Origin: Psychromonas marina
GTDB taxonomy: Bacteria > Pseudomonadota > Gammaproteobacteria > Enterobacterales > Psychromonadaceae
NCBI RefSeq assembly: GCF_030161115.1
Contig: NZ_BSPQ01000002.1
Location: 542,003-606,002 of the forward strand
Length of the DNA stretch: 64,000 nt
Direction of reading: 5' to 3'
Of the stretch, positions 19,760 through 28,468 are shown one piece after another; position 1 is the stretch's first letter, and the number at the start of each line of letters is the position of its first letter. The notes under the pieces were generated by a model, which worked only from the letters and a program-made list of their open reading frames with translations, did no database searches and had not been told where the DNA came from. Position numbers and translations under genes: made by a program.

Positions 19760-20977
19760 TTAAGCTTCTAGCTCTTGAACTTCCCAGCTTAAACCGATGC
19801 GAGGCATTAGTTCAAGGAAGTGATCAGGGTTTAACTGTTCAACGTTGTACAGACCTTTATCGCTCCATTTACCTTGGAAGTATAAAAGCGCTGCAGTAAT
19901 CGCTGGAACACCTGTTGTGTAAGAGATAGCTTGGTGTTCAACTTCGATGTAAGCTTCTTTATGGTCACAGATATTGTAGATAAATACGCTCTTTTCAACG
20001 CCTTCTTTCTTACCACGTACCCAAGTACCGATACATGTTTTACCTGTGTAGCCTGATGCTAGTGATGTTGGATCTGGTAAAATCGCTTTTAATACTTTAA
20101 GCGGTTCAACCGTAATACCGTCAACTGTTGTGATTGGCTCTGGGTTTAATAGCCCGATATCACGCATTACGTTGAAGTAGTTTAGGTAAGTATCAGAGAA
20201 ACCCATCCAGAATTCGATACGTTTAGCAGGTAAGTATTCAGCCATTGAACGTACTTCATCATGCGCCATTGAGTAAACTTTTTGCTTACCAACAACTGGG
20301 AAATCAAACTCCATCATACGGCTATGACATGGCACTTGATGCCATTTTTTATCTTCATAATAGAATGAGTCGCCTTGGATCTCTAACATGTTTGTTTCTG
20401 GGTCAAAGTTAGTTGCAAACTTCTGACCGTGATCGCCCGCATTTACGTCCATTACGTCGATGCTATCGATTTCGTCAAACAGGTGTTTGTGAGCGTAAGT
20501 AGCAAATACACTTACTACGCCTGGATCAAAACCAGCACCTAAAATACCAGTGATACCCGCTTCTTTAAAGCGATCTGCAAATGCCCATTGTGGATCATAA
20601 GCTTCAGGTACTTGTTGGCCTTCGCTACATAAGTCAGTTGCAACAGAGGTATCAAGGTAAGCTGTTTTAGTTTGCACACACGCTTCCATGATAGCCACGT
20701 TTACCCAAGGAGGGCCGGCATTGATTAATAGGTCTGGTTTTACTTCATTGATCAATGCAACAAGCGCTTCAACACTGTCTGCATCGACTGTTACCGCACT
20801 GATATTTTTACCTGTATCTTTAAGGTTGTTACGACCTTTGATAGAAGTAATGATTTTTTCACATTTCGAAATAGTACGAGATGCGATAGTGATATCACCG
20901 AAAACATCGTTGTTTTGTGCACATTTATGGGCGATAACCCAACCAACGCCGCCAGCGCCAATTTGTAATACAGACAT
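19760..20977 (-). CDS. Carboxynorspermidine synthase (saccharopine dehydrogenase-like)
   Basis: Condenses 1,3-diaminopropane with aspartate semialdehyde using NADPH to give carboxynorspermidine. 405 residues; Rossmann motif [15 protein letters not shown] at the N-terminus and a saccharopine-dehydrogenase core ([34 protein letters not shown]). The ATG at 20977 follows the stop of ddc without a spacer (TAAATG) and has AGAGG upstream, implying translational coupling. Called CANSDH or lys1-like in Vibrio. Position between ddc and nspC fixes the pathway. Confidence 0.93.
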   Translation of the reverse strand: MSVLQIGAGGVGWVIAHKCAQNNDVFGDITIASRTISKCEKIITSIKGRNNLKDTGKNISAVTVDADSVEALVALINEVKPDLLINAGPPWVNVAIMEACVQTKTAYLDTSVATDLCSEGQQVPEAYDPQWAFADRFKEAGITGILGAGFDPGVVSVFATYAHKHLFDEIDSIDVMDVNAGDHGQKFATNFDPETNMLEIQGDSFYYEDKKWHQVPCHSRMMEFDFPVVGKQKVYSMAHDEVRSMAEYLPAKRIEFWMGFSDTYLNYFNVMRDIGLLNPEPITTVDGITVEPLKVLKAILPDPTSLASGYTGKTCIGTWVRGKKEGVEKSVFIYNICDHKEAYIEVEHQAISYTTGVPAITAALLYFQGKWSDKGLYNVEQLNPDHFLELMPRIGLSWEVQELEA

Positions 20978-22453
20978 TTAATTTGCCTCTTGAGTTTGAA
21001 TAATAAGTTGTGTTGCTGTTGATTCAATTTTTGTAAATAGTGAATCAAAGTCATTAAGTGTTAAACATGGGTTTAACAATGTAAATTTCAGGTACAGTTT
21101 GCCATCTACTTTAGTTTCTGCGATCACTGCATCACCTGTGGTCAGTAGTTGTAAACGTAACGTTTGATGAAGTTTATTAAAGGCTTCATCGGATAAACTA
21201 CCCTGATCGCTTAAGCGGAACAGAACCGTTGAAAGCAGAGGATCACAGCACAGTTCAAAGTAACTACTTTGCTTGATTAAATCAGCGACTTGATTGGTCA
21301 GTAGCAGCAGATCGTCGTACATTTTACCTAACTGCTGAGCGCCAACTGCTTTTAATGTCATGAACATTTTTAATGCGTCAAAGCGCTTAGTCGTTGCGAT
21401 GCTTTTATCCACTAAGTTGGGTAGTTCATCACCTTCGCGATTTAAGTAATCAGCATGGTGTAATAGGGTATTAAAGTTAGCTTTGTTTTTGATTAACAGT
21501 GCGCCACAACTGATCGTTTGATAGAACAGTTTATGGAAATCAACACTCACGCTGTCTGCAGACTCAATGCCCCGTAAACGCGATTTATGCGTTTCGCTTA
21601 GCATGAGTGCACCGCCGTAAGCGCCATCGATGTGCGACCAACAACCGCTATTTTTAGCAATGTTAACAACACGTTGCAGATCATCAATTGCGCCGTGATC
21701 CGTTGTCCCCGCGGTTGCAACAATCGCAATCGGTAGTAGATCTTGTGCTTTTAATGCATCAATCGTTAACTGTAATTCATCACAATCAATCTGGCCTTGA
21801 ACATTGGTCTTAACCGTCACAACAGAGCGTTCACCGAGGCCCATTAATGCCGCTGATTTTTGCACTGTGAAGTGGCTTTTATCAGAGCATAGAATACGCA
21901 TTTTATGGCCATATTCAGGTAAGCCATCTTGCTGAATATTATGATTAGAATGTTTGCCTGCAAACCAATCACGTGCCAGCAATAAACCCATTAGGTTACT
22001 TTGCGTACCACCGCTGGTAAATACACCATCAGACATTTCGCCCATTTGGTAAGTATCGCATAACCAATCCACCATAATTTGCTCAACATAGGTTGCCGCT
22101 GGTGCTTGATCCCATGAGTCCATTGATTGGTTTAGTGCAGCAATAAAGTGCTCAGCCACGACTGATGCAATCAGTGGTGGCGTGTGCAGATGCGCAATGG
22201 TATGCGGGTGCTGAACTAAAATAGAATTTTTAGCGATTAACTGATTAACCGATGCAATCACATCATTTAAAGGCTCGGCAGTTGATAAATCAACCGCTTC
22301 AAGCTGCGCTTTTAGCTGTAACGGGTCAACACCAGAATAAGCTTGCGTTGAATCTTGAAACAGTGAGTTAATGGTTTTTTGCGTTACTGCTGCAGCATCT
22401 TCAAAAGGGCGGTTGTTCTCGCCCAAATGCATAAAGTATTTTGAGTAGGTCAT
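20978..22453 (-). CDS. ddc: L-2,4-diaminobutyrate decarboxylase
   Basis: PLP-dependent group II decarboxylase that converts 2,4-diaminobutyrate to 1,3-diaminopropane. 491 residues; the PLP lysine is in SVDFHKLFYQTISCGALL, with HIDGAYGGALML and TSGGTQSNLMGLLLARDW typical of the family. The ATG at 22453 begins two bases after the stop of dat; a TTG nine bases earlier is possible. In V. cholerae the aminotransferase and decarboxylase are, as I recall, one fused protein; here they are separate but tightly coupled genes. Confidence 0.94.
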   Translation of the reverse strand: MTYSKYFMHLGENNRPFEDAAAVTQKTINSLFQDSTQAYSGVDPLQLKAQLEAVDLSTAEPLNDVIASVNQLIAKNSILVQHPHTIAHLHTPPLIASVVAEHFIAALNQSMDSWDQAPAATYVEQIMVDWLCDTYQMGEMSDGVFTSGGTQSNLMGLLLARDWFAGKHSNHNIQQDGLPEYGHKMRILCSDKSHFTVQKSAALMGLGERSVVTVKTNVQGQIDCDELQLTIDALKAQDLLPIAIVATAGTTDHGAIDDLQRVVNIAKNSGCWSHIDGAYGGALMLSETHKSRLRGIESADSVSVDFHKLFYQTISCGALLIKNKANFNTLLHHADYLNREGDELPNLVDKSIATTKRFDALKMFMTLKAVGAQQLGKMYDDLLLLTNQVADLIKQSSYFELCCDPLLSTVLFRLSDQGSLSDEAFNKLHQTLRLQLLTTGDAVIAETKVDGKLYLKFTLLNPCLTLNDFDSLFTKIESTATQLIIQTQEAN

Positions 22454-22455
22454 TA

Positions 22456-23865
22456 TTAGCAATCCACTGCGCTAGCAAATGCTTTTGCCATGGTTGCAAT
22501 CACAAACTCAATTTGTACTTCACTGATAATGAGTGGCGGTAAGAAGCGTAATACAGCACCTTCACGGCCACCTTTTTCAATGATTAAACCAAGCTCTAAT
22601 GCAGCGCGTTGAACGCGTGCTGCTAATTCAGGATCAGCAACAGCTTGACCTAATTTGTTAGCTTGCTCTGGTTTGATTATCTCAATGCCATTCATTAAAC
22701 CACGACCACGTACATCACCAATTTGTGGGTACTGTGTTTGTAGTTCAGTTAAACCAGCACGTAGTTGCTCACCACGACATTTCGCATTTTCAGCTAAGTT
22801 ATCACGCTTGATGATCTCTAATGTTTTTGCGCCGCTTGCCATTGCAAGTTGGTTACCACGGAAAGTTCCGGTGTGCTCACCGGCATTCCAACAATCAAAT
22901 TTTTCATGGTAAAGAATGATAGACATCGGCATGCCACCGCCAATCGCTTTCGATAAGATTAGAATATCAGGTTCAATACCTGCCTCTTCAAAAGCAAAAT
23001 GATCACCTGAACGACCAACACCACATTGGATCTCATCAAAAATCAGTAAAATACCATGTTCAGTAGTGATGCGACGTAGCTCTTGTAACCATTTTTTAGA
23101 AGCTGGGATAACACCACCTTCACCTTGAATTGGCTCAACAATAATTGCAGCAGGTTTAGTAATACCGCTTTCATCGTCACATAATACTGATTCAATGTAA
23201 CGGATGCTTTGCATTGCACCTTGCTCGCCACCTAAACCAAATTTACAACGGTAGCTGTATGGGAAGGGGAAAAAATGCACGTCAGACATTAAACCAGTGC
23301 GGCGACCTTTAGCACTTAAACTGCCCGTTAATGCAAGCGAGCCATTAGTCATACCGTGGTATGCGCCGTGGAATGACGCCATCGTATTACGTTTAGTGTA
23401 AAGCTTAGCGAGTTTGATTGATGCTTCTACCGCATCTGCGCCCGAAGGACCACAAAATTGAATACGCGCTGTTTTAGCAAAGTTAGCAGGTAAGAATTGC
23501 ATTACCGATTTTATAAATGCATCTTTACTTGGTGTGGTCAGATCTAATGTTTGGTAAGGCACACCATCATTAAGCTGAGTTATCATCACTTGATTAATTT
23601 CACTGTGATTATAACCCAATGGCAATGCGCCAGCGCCGGCTAAACAATCCAGATATACCTGTCCTTTGGTATCTTCAACAATAACACCACGTGTTGTTTT
23701 GATCGCAATAGGGATACGACGTGGGTATGAGCGCACTTCCGATTCATAATGCTCTTGGCTTAGCAGGACTTCATCAGGTACCAAGTCATAAGGTTTATCG
23801 ACGACTGGTGTTTCTTGATAATTAGTCAGTGCAGTATCTGGTGCAAGATTGAGGACGTTTTGCAT
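22456..23865 (-). CDS. dat: Diaminobutyrate--2-oxoglutarate aminotransferase
   Basis: First committed step: transaminates aspartate semialdehyde to 2,4-diaminobutyrate with glutamate as donor. 469 residues, class III aminotransferase: FCGPSGADAVEASIKLAK, FHGAYHGMTNGSLALTG, LLIFDEIQCGVGRSG and the PLP lysine in LSKAIGGGMPMS. First structural gene of the norspermidine operon; 123 bases separate it from an upstream 27-codon ORF, and the shared promoter lies at 24127-24154. Confidence 0.95.
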   Translation of the reverse strand: MQNVLNLAPDTALTNYQETPVVDKPYDLVPDEVLLSQEHYESEVRSYPRRIPIAIKTTRGVIVEDTKGQVYLDCLAGAGALPLGYNHSEINQVMITQLNDGVPYQTLDLTTPSKDAFIKSVMQFLPANFAKTARIQFCGPSGADAVEASIKLAKLYTKRNTMASFHGAYHGMTNGSLALTGSLSAKGRRTGLMSDVHFFPFPYSYRCKFGLGGEQGAMQSIRYIESVLCDDESGITKPAAIIVEPIQGEGGVIPASKKWLQELRRITTEHGILLIFDEIQCGVGRSGDHFAFEEAGIEPDILILSKAIGGGMPMSIILYHEKFDCWNAGEHTGTFRGNQLAMASGAKTLEIIKRDNLAENAKCRGEQLRAGLTELQTQYPQIGDVRGRGLMNGIEIIKPEQANKLGQAVADPELAARVQRAALELGLIIEKGGREGAVLRFLPPLIISEVQIEFVIATMAKAFASAVDC

Positions 23866-23988
23866 AACGGAATCCTTAAATAGTTAAAGGGTTGCCATAA
23901 AATGGAACTAAAATAGGGTAATCACCTTAACGCTTAAAGAAGCTTAGTAAGGTAAATAAAAAGTCTAACAGGGGGCTGTTTGGGTAAC

Positions 23989-24072
23989 TCAGGGTTCAGT
24001 GCTGGTCGCGACATTATTCGCGATACACAACAGCGTAGTGACATGTATTGTATAGTTTGATGATTCAGTCAT
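23989..24072 (-). CDS. Candidate 27-residue leader peptide of the norspermidine operon
   Basis: Minus-strand ORF beginning MTESSNYTIHVTTLLC and ending NNVATSTEP. It has the best ribosome-binding site in the area (AGGAG, six bases before the ATG) and starts about 50 bases after a strong promoter, in the leader of dat. Its codons 17-23 overlap a perfect TCGCGA/TCGCGA stem (24006-24023), and a weak AACAG/CTGTT hairpin plus five T (23958-23980) follows the stop. This arrangement suggests translation-dependent control of the operon. No run of a single regulatory codon is seen, so the signal (polyamine or otherwise) is open. Confidence 0.5.
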   Translation of the reverse strand: MTESSNYTIHVTTLLCIANNVATSTEP

Positions 24073-24126
24073 TACATGCTCCTATTTGTTGTGTGAATGA
24101 TTTTATTTGAATAGTAAAACGCGCGC

Positions 24127-24154
24127 ATTTTATCATCGTTTTTTTATCTGGCAA
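24127..24154 (-). promoter_or_regulatory. Sigma-70-type promoter of the norspermidine operon
   Basis: On the minus strand TTGCCA (24154-24149), a 16-base spacer and TAAAAT (24132-24127), each one base from consensus. Predicted transcription start near 24120, giving a leader of about 250 bases before dat that contains the small ORF. Confidence 0.55.
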
Positions 24155-24338
24155 GTGTAAAAAACAGCAAAAGATTATATTTATGGCTAAGTTGTTGTTA
24201 AATTAAGGTTTGTTTTATATTGCGATGAAAAAATAAACGCTTTAAACCGAGTCGATGTTTCTCGTTATTATAACTACCAAATTTGTAGTAATTTCGATAT
24301 TCTCTTGCGCATAAATAATAATTAGAAAAGGGGTTGCA

Positions 24339-25073
24339 GTGGGTAAACTAAAACAGATATTAGTCGTTGATGATGATCAAGATATTAGGGAATTATTAGC
24401 ACAATATTTCACTAAAAATAGCTTTGATGTGATCACAGCAGAAGATGGCATTGAGATGGATAGTCAGCTAAGTGTACATCAACCTGATCTTATTATTCTC
24501 GATATTATGCTACCCGGTGATGATGGTTTTACTTTGTGTCAACGTATTCGTCAAACCTCTAATGTACCTATTATTATGCTTACCGCAAACTCGGATGAGA
24601 TGGACCGAGTATTAGGACTTGAAATCGGTGCCGATGATTACATCGCAAAACCATTTAGTCCCCGTGAGTTACTTGCCCGAATTAAAGCGTTATTACGACG
24701 CACTCAGTTTGCAAATCAAGATAGTGTCGCTGAAGAGGCCAATACTAAACGTCGTTATTACTGTTTCGCGAATTGGAAGCTCGATACTCAGCAGCAAGTA
24801 TTGCTAGACAAAAATAAAAAGGTATTTCCACTTACCGGTGCAGACTTCCAACTATTGATGCTATTTATTAATAGTGATGATAAACCCATCTCTCGTGATC
24901 AAATTTGCCAATCCCTACATGGTCGTGATGCATTTGCCAATGAACGTGGTATTGATGTTCATTTAAGTCGATTACGTAACTATCTAGGTGATGATGCCAA
25001 ATCACCGAATATCATTAAAACAGTGCGTGGTAAGGGATATCTGTTTATAGCGCCAACTAAAAGTGAGGATTAA
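24339..25073 (+). CDS. OmpR-family response regulator
   Basis: 244-residue DNA-binding regulator. Receiver domain with acidic pocket VVDDDQD, phospho-acceptor Asp in LIILDIMLPG, MLTAN and the Lys in DDYIAKPFSP; C-terminal winged helix ending RTVRGKGYLF-like (KTVRGKGYLFIAP). The start is GTG at 24339 behind AAAAGGGG. Its stop overlaps the kinase start by one base (TAATG). It lies divergent from the norspermidine operon, 266 bases from that promoter's -10 across an AT-rich region. Confidence 0.92.
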   Translation: MGKLKQILVVDDDQDIRELLAQYFTKNSFDVITAEDGIEMDSQLSVHQPDLIILDIMLPGDDGFTLCQRIRQTSNVPIIMLTANSDEMDRVLGLEIGADDYIAKPFSPRELLARIKALLRRTQFANQDSVAEEANTKRRYYCFANWKLDTQQQVLLDKNKKVFPLTGADFQLLMLFINSDDKPISRDQICQSLHGRDAFANERGIDVHLSRLRNYLGDDAKSPNIIKTVRGKGYLFIAPTKSED

Positions 25074-26512
25074 TGACCTACTTTAGACTTTTTTTCAGTT
25101 CACTTATTTCACGTATGTTGTTGCTAACGATTCTTTCAGTGGTTGCTGCGCAAACGATAAGTAGTTTTTTCTGGGTCAACCAATTCTCAGAAAGTGAAAA
25201 AAAGTCGGTCATACTGAATGCGCAACACCTCGCTGAAGGCGCATTAAGTACTATCTCATTCTTTAAGGATCTTCCTCTTAAATATCGCCATTTAGTGTTA
25301 GAACAATTACGAGGTATGGGAGGAAGTCGTTTTTTTGTCTCTTTAAACAGTGAAAAAATAAATATTAACCCGATTCAAGATAGCGAGTTAAAAAGAGAGG
25401 TGATTGATACGGTCACCAATGTATTATCCAGTGGCTTGACGGTTAATAAAAGTTTAGAGATTGAGTTTTCATCCCCGCATGATTTGCATGTCTTAAAAAA
25501 TGATATTTTACTCAAAGATCTGCCTCCTTCATGGGGAGCGTATTCATTAATTATCCCTACCGCAGAGCCACCCATTTTAGTATTACAAATCGAAATTGAA
25601 GACAATGAGTGGTTATATCTCGCTGCTATTTTACCGCCTCCTTATTTACTCTCCAATGATCCAGTAATTTCCGGGCAACAGATATTTACACTGTTATTTT
25701 CAACATTTTTATTATTGCTATTTATCTACATACTATTCCATTGGCAAACAAAGCCATTGCAGAATTTAGCGAATGCAGTTTCAGAGATGAGTATCGACTT
25801 GGATCAAGCACCGTTACAAGAGGACGGTGCATTAGAGATTGTTGCTGCCACACGAGCATTCAACCGAATGCAACAAAAATTACAGCGTTACATACAGGAT
25901 AGAGAAGTACTTTTCCGCTCAATCTCCCATGATTTAAAAACGCCTATTACCCGTTTACGCTTACGTGCAGAATTGCTTGATGATGAAAAGCAAACAGAGC
26001 GTTTTAATCAAGATCTTGATGATTTGGAAATGATGGTAAAAGGCGCAATACAAAGCGTCAAAGAGACCAGCATTCACGAAAATATTCAGGAAGTGGATAT
26101 GAATAAGCTGTTTTTACAAATCAGCGACAATCAAACCGATAAAATTAAGGTTCAGCAGAAAAATATTTATGCTTATCGCGGTAAACCTTTGGCACTAAAA
26201 CGTTGTTTATCCAATCTTATTGAGAACGGTGTTAAGTATGGTGAGACAGTTTATATACAATTTTCAGATAGTGCAGAAGAGTTACAAATAATTATTCAAG
26301 ACAATGGGCCTGGTATTCCTCAGGCAGAGATGGAGACTATTTTCCAACCCTATAAACGTTTACATAATGATGATCAAGGGCATGGCCTAGGATTAGGCAT
26401 TGCACGTAATATCATTCATGCGCATAATGGTGATCTACATCTCGTTAATCGTAAAGAGGGCGGGTTAGAAGTCCTCATTACGCTGCCTCGTATTTACAAA
26501 AATAGACATTAA
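25073..26512 (+). CDS. EnvZ-type sensor histidine kinase
   Basis: 479-residue inner-membrane kinase. A membrane helix at about 12-32, a periplasmic domain of about 165 residues, a second helix (FTLLFSTFLLLLFIYILF), HAMP, then the H-box SISHDLKTPITRLRLRAEL and HATPase boxes NLIENGVKYG, DNGPGIP and GHGLGLGIARN. It pairs with the preceding regulator by overlapping ATG. The adjacent periplasmic sugar-binding protein makes ligand-bound binding protein a likely signal for the sensor domain (inference). Confidence 0.92.
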   Translation: MTYFRLFFSSLISRMLLLTILSVVAAQTISSFFWVNQFSESEKKSVILNAQHLAEGALSTISFFKDLPLKYRHLVLEQLRGMGGSRFFVSLNSEKININPIQDSELKREVIDTVTNVLSSGLTVNKSLEIEFSSPHDLHVLKNDILLKDLPPSWGAYSLIIPTAEPPILVLQIEIEDNEWLYLAAILPPPYLLSNDPVISGQQIFTLLFSTFLLLLFIYILFHWQTKPLQNLANAVSEMSIDLDQAPLQEDGALEIVAATRAFNRMQQKLQRYIQDREVLFRSISHDLKTPITRLRLRAELLDDEKQTERFNQDLDDLEMMVKGAIQSVKETSIHENIQEVDMNKLFLQISDNQTDKIKVQQKNIYAYRGKPLALKRCLSNLIENGVKYGETVYIQFSDSAEELQIIIQDNGPGIPQAEMETIFQPYKRLHNDDQGHGLGLGIARNIIHAHNGDLHLVNRKEGGLEVLITLPRIYKNRH

Positions 26513-26521
26513 AATACCGCC

Positions 26522-27769
26522 ATGAAAATGATAAAAATAAAAAAATTCCTGTTGTTATGGCCCTTTCTCTATAGTGCTCAAAGCTATGCCGATCCATTAG
26601 AAGTATTACATTGGTGGACGGAGTCTGGTGAGTTTGAAGCACAAGCTATATTAGATGAGGCACTCAAGAAGCAAGATATAACCTGGGAGAATTTTGCGAT
26701 CGTTGGCTCTGGTGGTGGCAGTGCATTACGTGTCTTACAAATGCGCGCATTATCAGCTAATCCACCTGATGTAGCACAAATTAAAGGTCCTGATATTGGT
26801 GAATGGGCACAAATGGGGATGTTAAAAGAGGTCGATAGCATTATTGGCGAAACAGCATGGCATCAATATATACCTGAGATTGTCAAAAATACGATTCGTT
26901 ATGAAGATAGTTATATGGCACTGCCTTTGAATATTCATCGTGTAAACTGGTTATGGTTAAACAAAGCGATATTTGATGAATTAAACCTAGTGCCACCAAC
27001 AACATGGGAAGGTTTCTTTGAGGTTGCTGATAAAATTCAACAAGCCGGTTATATCGCACTTGCCCATGGTAGTACCAGTTGGCAAGATAGTCTGTTATTT
27101 GAATCGGTAGCCCTTTCTTTACTGGGAGCTGAAAAGTATAAACAAGCTTTTGTACAGTTTGATGAGAACGTGTTGGCTTCTCAACAGATGATTGATGTCT
27201 TTGAACAATTTAAACGCCTGAAAAAATATACTGGCAACGATATGCGTGGCAAAAATTGGGTCGTTGCGAGCAAAATGATCTCCGATAAAAAAGCCGGTAT
27301 GTTATTCATGGGAGACTGGTCAAAAGGGATGTGGCATGCAGAGGGAAAAGCTGCCATGAAAGACTATTTATGTGTTGAAGTACCTGGCACCCATGATGTT
27401 TTTAGCTATAACATTGATAGTTTTGTCTTTTTCAAAAAGCTTAATAGTGCTTCGGTTAATGTTAATACACAAACCTTCGCAAAAACGATTCTATCAAAAG
27501 ATTTTCAGCGTGATTTTAATATTCAAAAAGGATCAATGCCTGTACGCACTGATATGGACATGACTGACTTTGATGCGTGTACACAAAAAGCCTACCAAGA
27601 TTTTAATCGCAGTGATTTAGTGCCTTCATTGTCTCAAAATATAGCGACCACTAGTTATCTACAAAGTGAAATAAGTAAGATAATTAGTTATTACTTTAAA
27701 AATGACGATATGACAGCAAAACAAGCTGTGCGTCAATTAGCACTGGCAATCCGAGCTGTGAATAAGTGA
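26522..27769 (+). CDS. Periplasmic sugar-binding protein (ABC family 1), without transporter genes
   Basis: 415 residues with a signal peptide (about 1-23, ending SYA) and an extracellular solute-binding family 1 fold: VLHWWTESGEFEA, PDVAQIKGPDIGEWA, LPLNIHRVNWLWLN, GMLFMGDWSKGMW. It resembles glucose/mannose- or oligosaccharide-binding proteins. It follows the kinase by nine bases, in the same operon, but no permease or ATPase gene is near. This suggests a sensory role with the kinase, as known for ChvE-VirA, or use of a transporter encoded elsewhere. Confidence 0.88.
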   Translation: MKMIKIKKFLLLWPFLYSAQSYADPLEVLHWWTESGEFEAQAILDEALKKQDITWENFAIVGSGGGSALRVLQMRALSANPPDVAQIKGPDIGEWAQMGMLKEVDSIIGETAWHQYIPEIVKNTIRYEDSYMALPLNIHRVNWLWLNKAIFDELNLVPPTTWEGFFEVADKIQQAGYIALAHGSTSWQDSLLFESVALSLLGAEKYKQAFVQFDENVLASQQMIDVFEQFKRLKKYTGNDMRGKNWVVASKMISDKKAGMLFMGDWSKGMWHAEGKAAMKDYLCVEVPGTHDVFSYNIDSFVFFKKLNSASVNVNTQTFAKTILSKDFQRDFNIQKGSMPVRTDMDMTDFDACTQKAYQDFNRSDLVPSLSQNIATTSYLQSEISKIISYYFKNDDMTAKQAVRQLALAIRAVNK

Positions 27770-27955
27770 AAATCATGACTTGATAGCGTTGTATAGGGGG
27801 AAAGCTAGTCTTCTGTATCACAAATTGCGCTAAACTGACTTAGAAAGTATTATTATTTTATTGTAATCTTATTAAGGCGCACTAAAATAATCACAACGCG
27901 TGATGATCGTTTATTAACATTAAGGTTAGCGTTCATCAAGTTTTAGAAGAAGTCT

Positions 27956-27986
27956 TTGACCTTATCCCTAGGTTAACGTTTATACT
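27956..27986 (+). promoter_or_regulatory. MerR-type promoter/operator of the metal-efflux operon
   Basis: TTGACC (27956-27961) and TATACT (27981-27986) are separated by 19 bases, the overlong spacer that MerR-family activators such as CueR need. The spacer carries an imperfect dyad (ACCTTATCCC TA GGTTAACGT, seven of ten positions paired). It lies 50 bases before the first gene of the efflux operon. No merR/cueR gene is in the window, so the activator would act from elsewhere. Confidence 0.6.
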
Positions 27987-28036
27987 CTCATTTAAATAAA
28001 ATCAATAGCTTACTAGATGAAGACCCATATAAATAA

Positions 28037-28381
28037 ATGAAAAAAGTCATCACACTGTTTTTAATCATACTTATTCAAATTACTTTCATGCAGAAAGTAA
28101 CTGCATCTGTACAGCTATTAAACAGTGATCAGCAATCTATGATGGTTCATTGTGACATGAAAACGATGCACTCCAATTCAATATCTTGCATGGAAAAAGA
28201 TATGTCGATGGATAGTTGTCAAAGTGATTGTGAAATGATGAGTGTTGTTTCTGTTATTCATTTTATAGAGAATAATTGCACTTTATATTTTGATTGTTCG
28301 CAACTTAGATATCCAATTTACAACGTGACAGCCGTTAACGCCTTACCTACAAGCCTCTATCGTCCCCCTTTATTTAGTTAA
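28037..28381 (+). CDS. Small exported Cys/Met/His-rich protein, likely metal-binding
   Basis: 114 residues: signal peptide (about 1-24, ending VTAS), then a middle rich in soft-metal ligands (MMVHCDMKTMHS, SCMEKDMSMDSCQSDCEMM) and a Pro-rich end. First gene behind the MerR-type promoter and 87 bases before the efflux genes, so a periplasmic Cu/Ag sequestration or metal-relay role is likely. Similar short Cys/Met proteins precede copper operons in Vibrio-like bacteria; I know no biochemical name for it. Confidence 0.7.
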   Translation: MKKVITLFLIILIQITFMQKVTASVQLLNSDQQSMMVHCDMKTMHSNSISCMEKDMSMDSCQSDCEMMSVVSVIHFIENNCTLYFDCSQLRYPIYNVTAVNALPTSLYRPPLFS

Positions 28382-28468
28382 TCAGTTAGCACCGATCTAT
28401 CTAGCGTATTTGAGATAGATAAAACAGATTAATTAATTATTCATTTTATGGATAAAAAAGGACAAAGG

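Noticed and set aside
23957-23980. Terminator in the dat leader
   Set aside because: The stem has only five pairs; kept as a possible attenuator within the leader finding but not called as a terminator.
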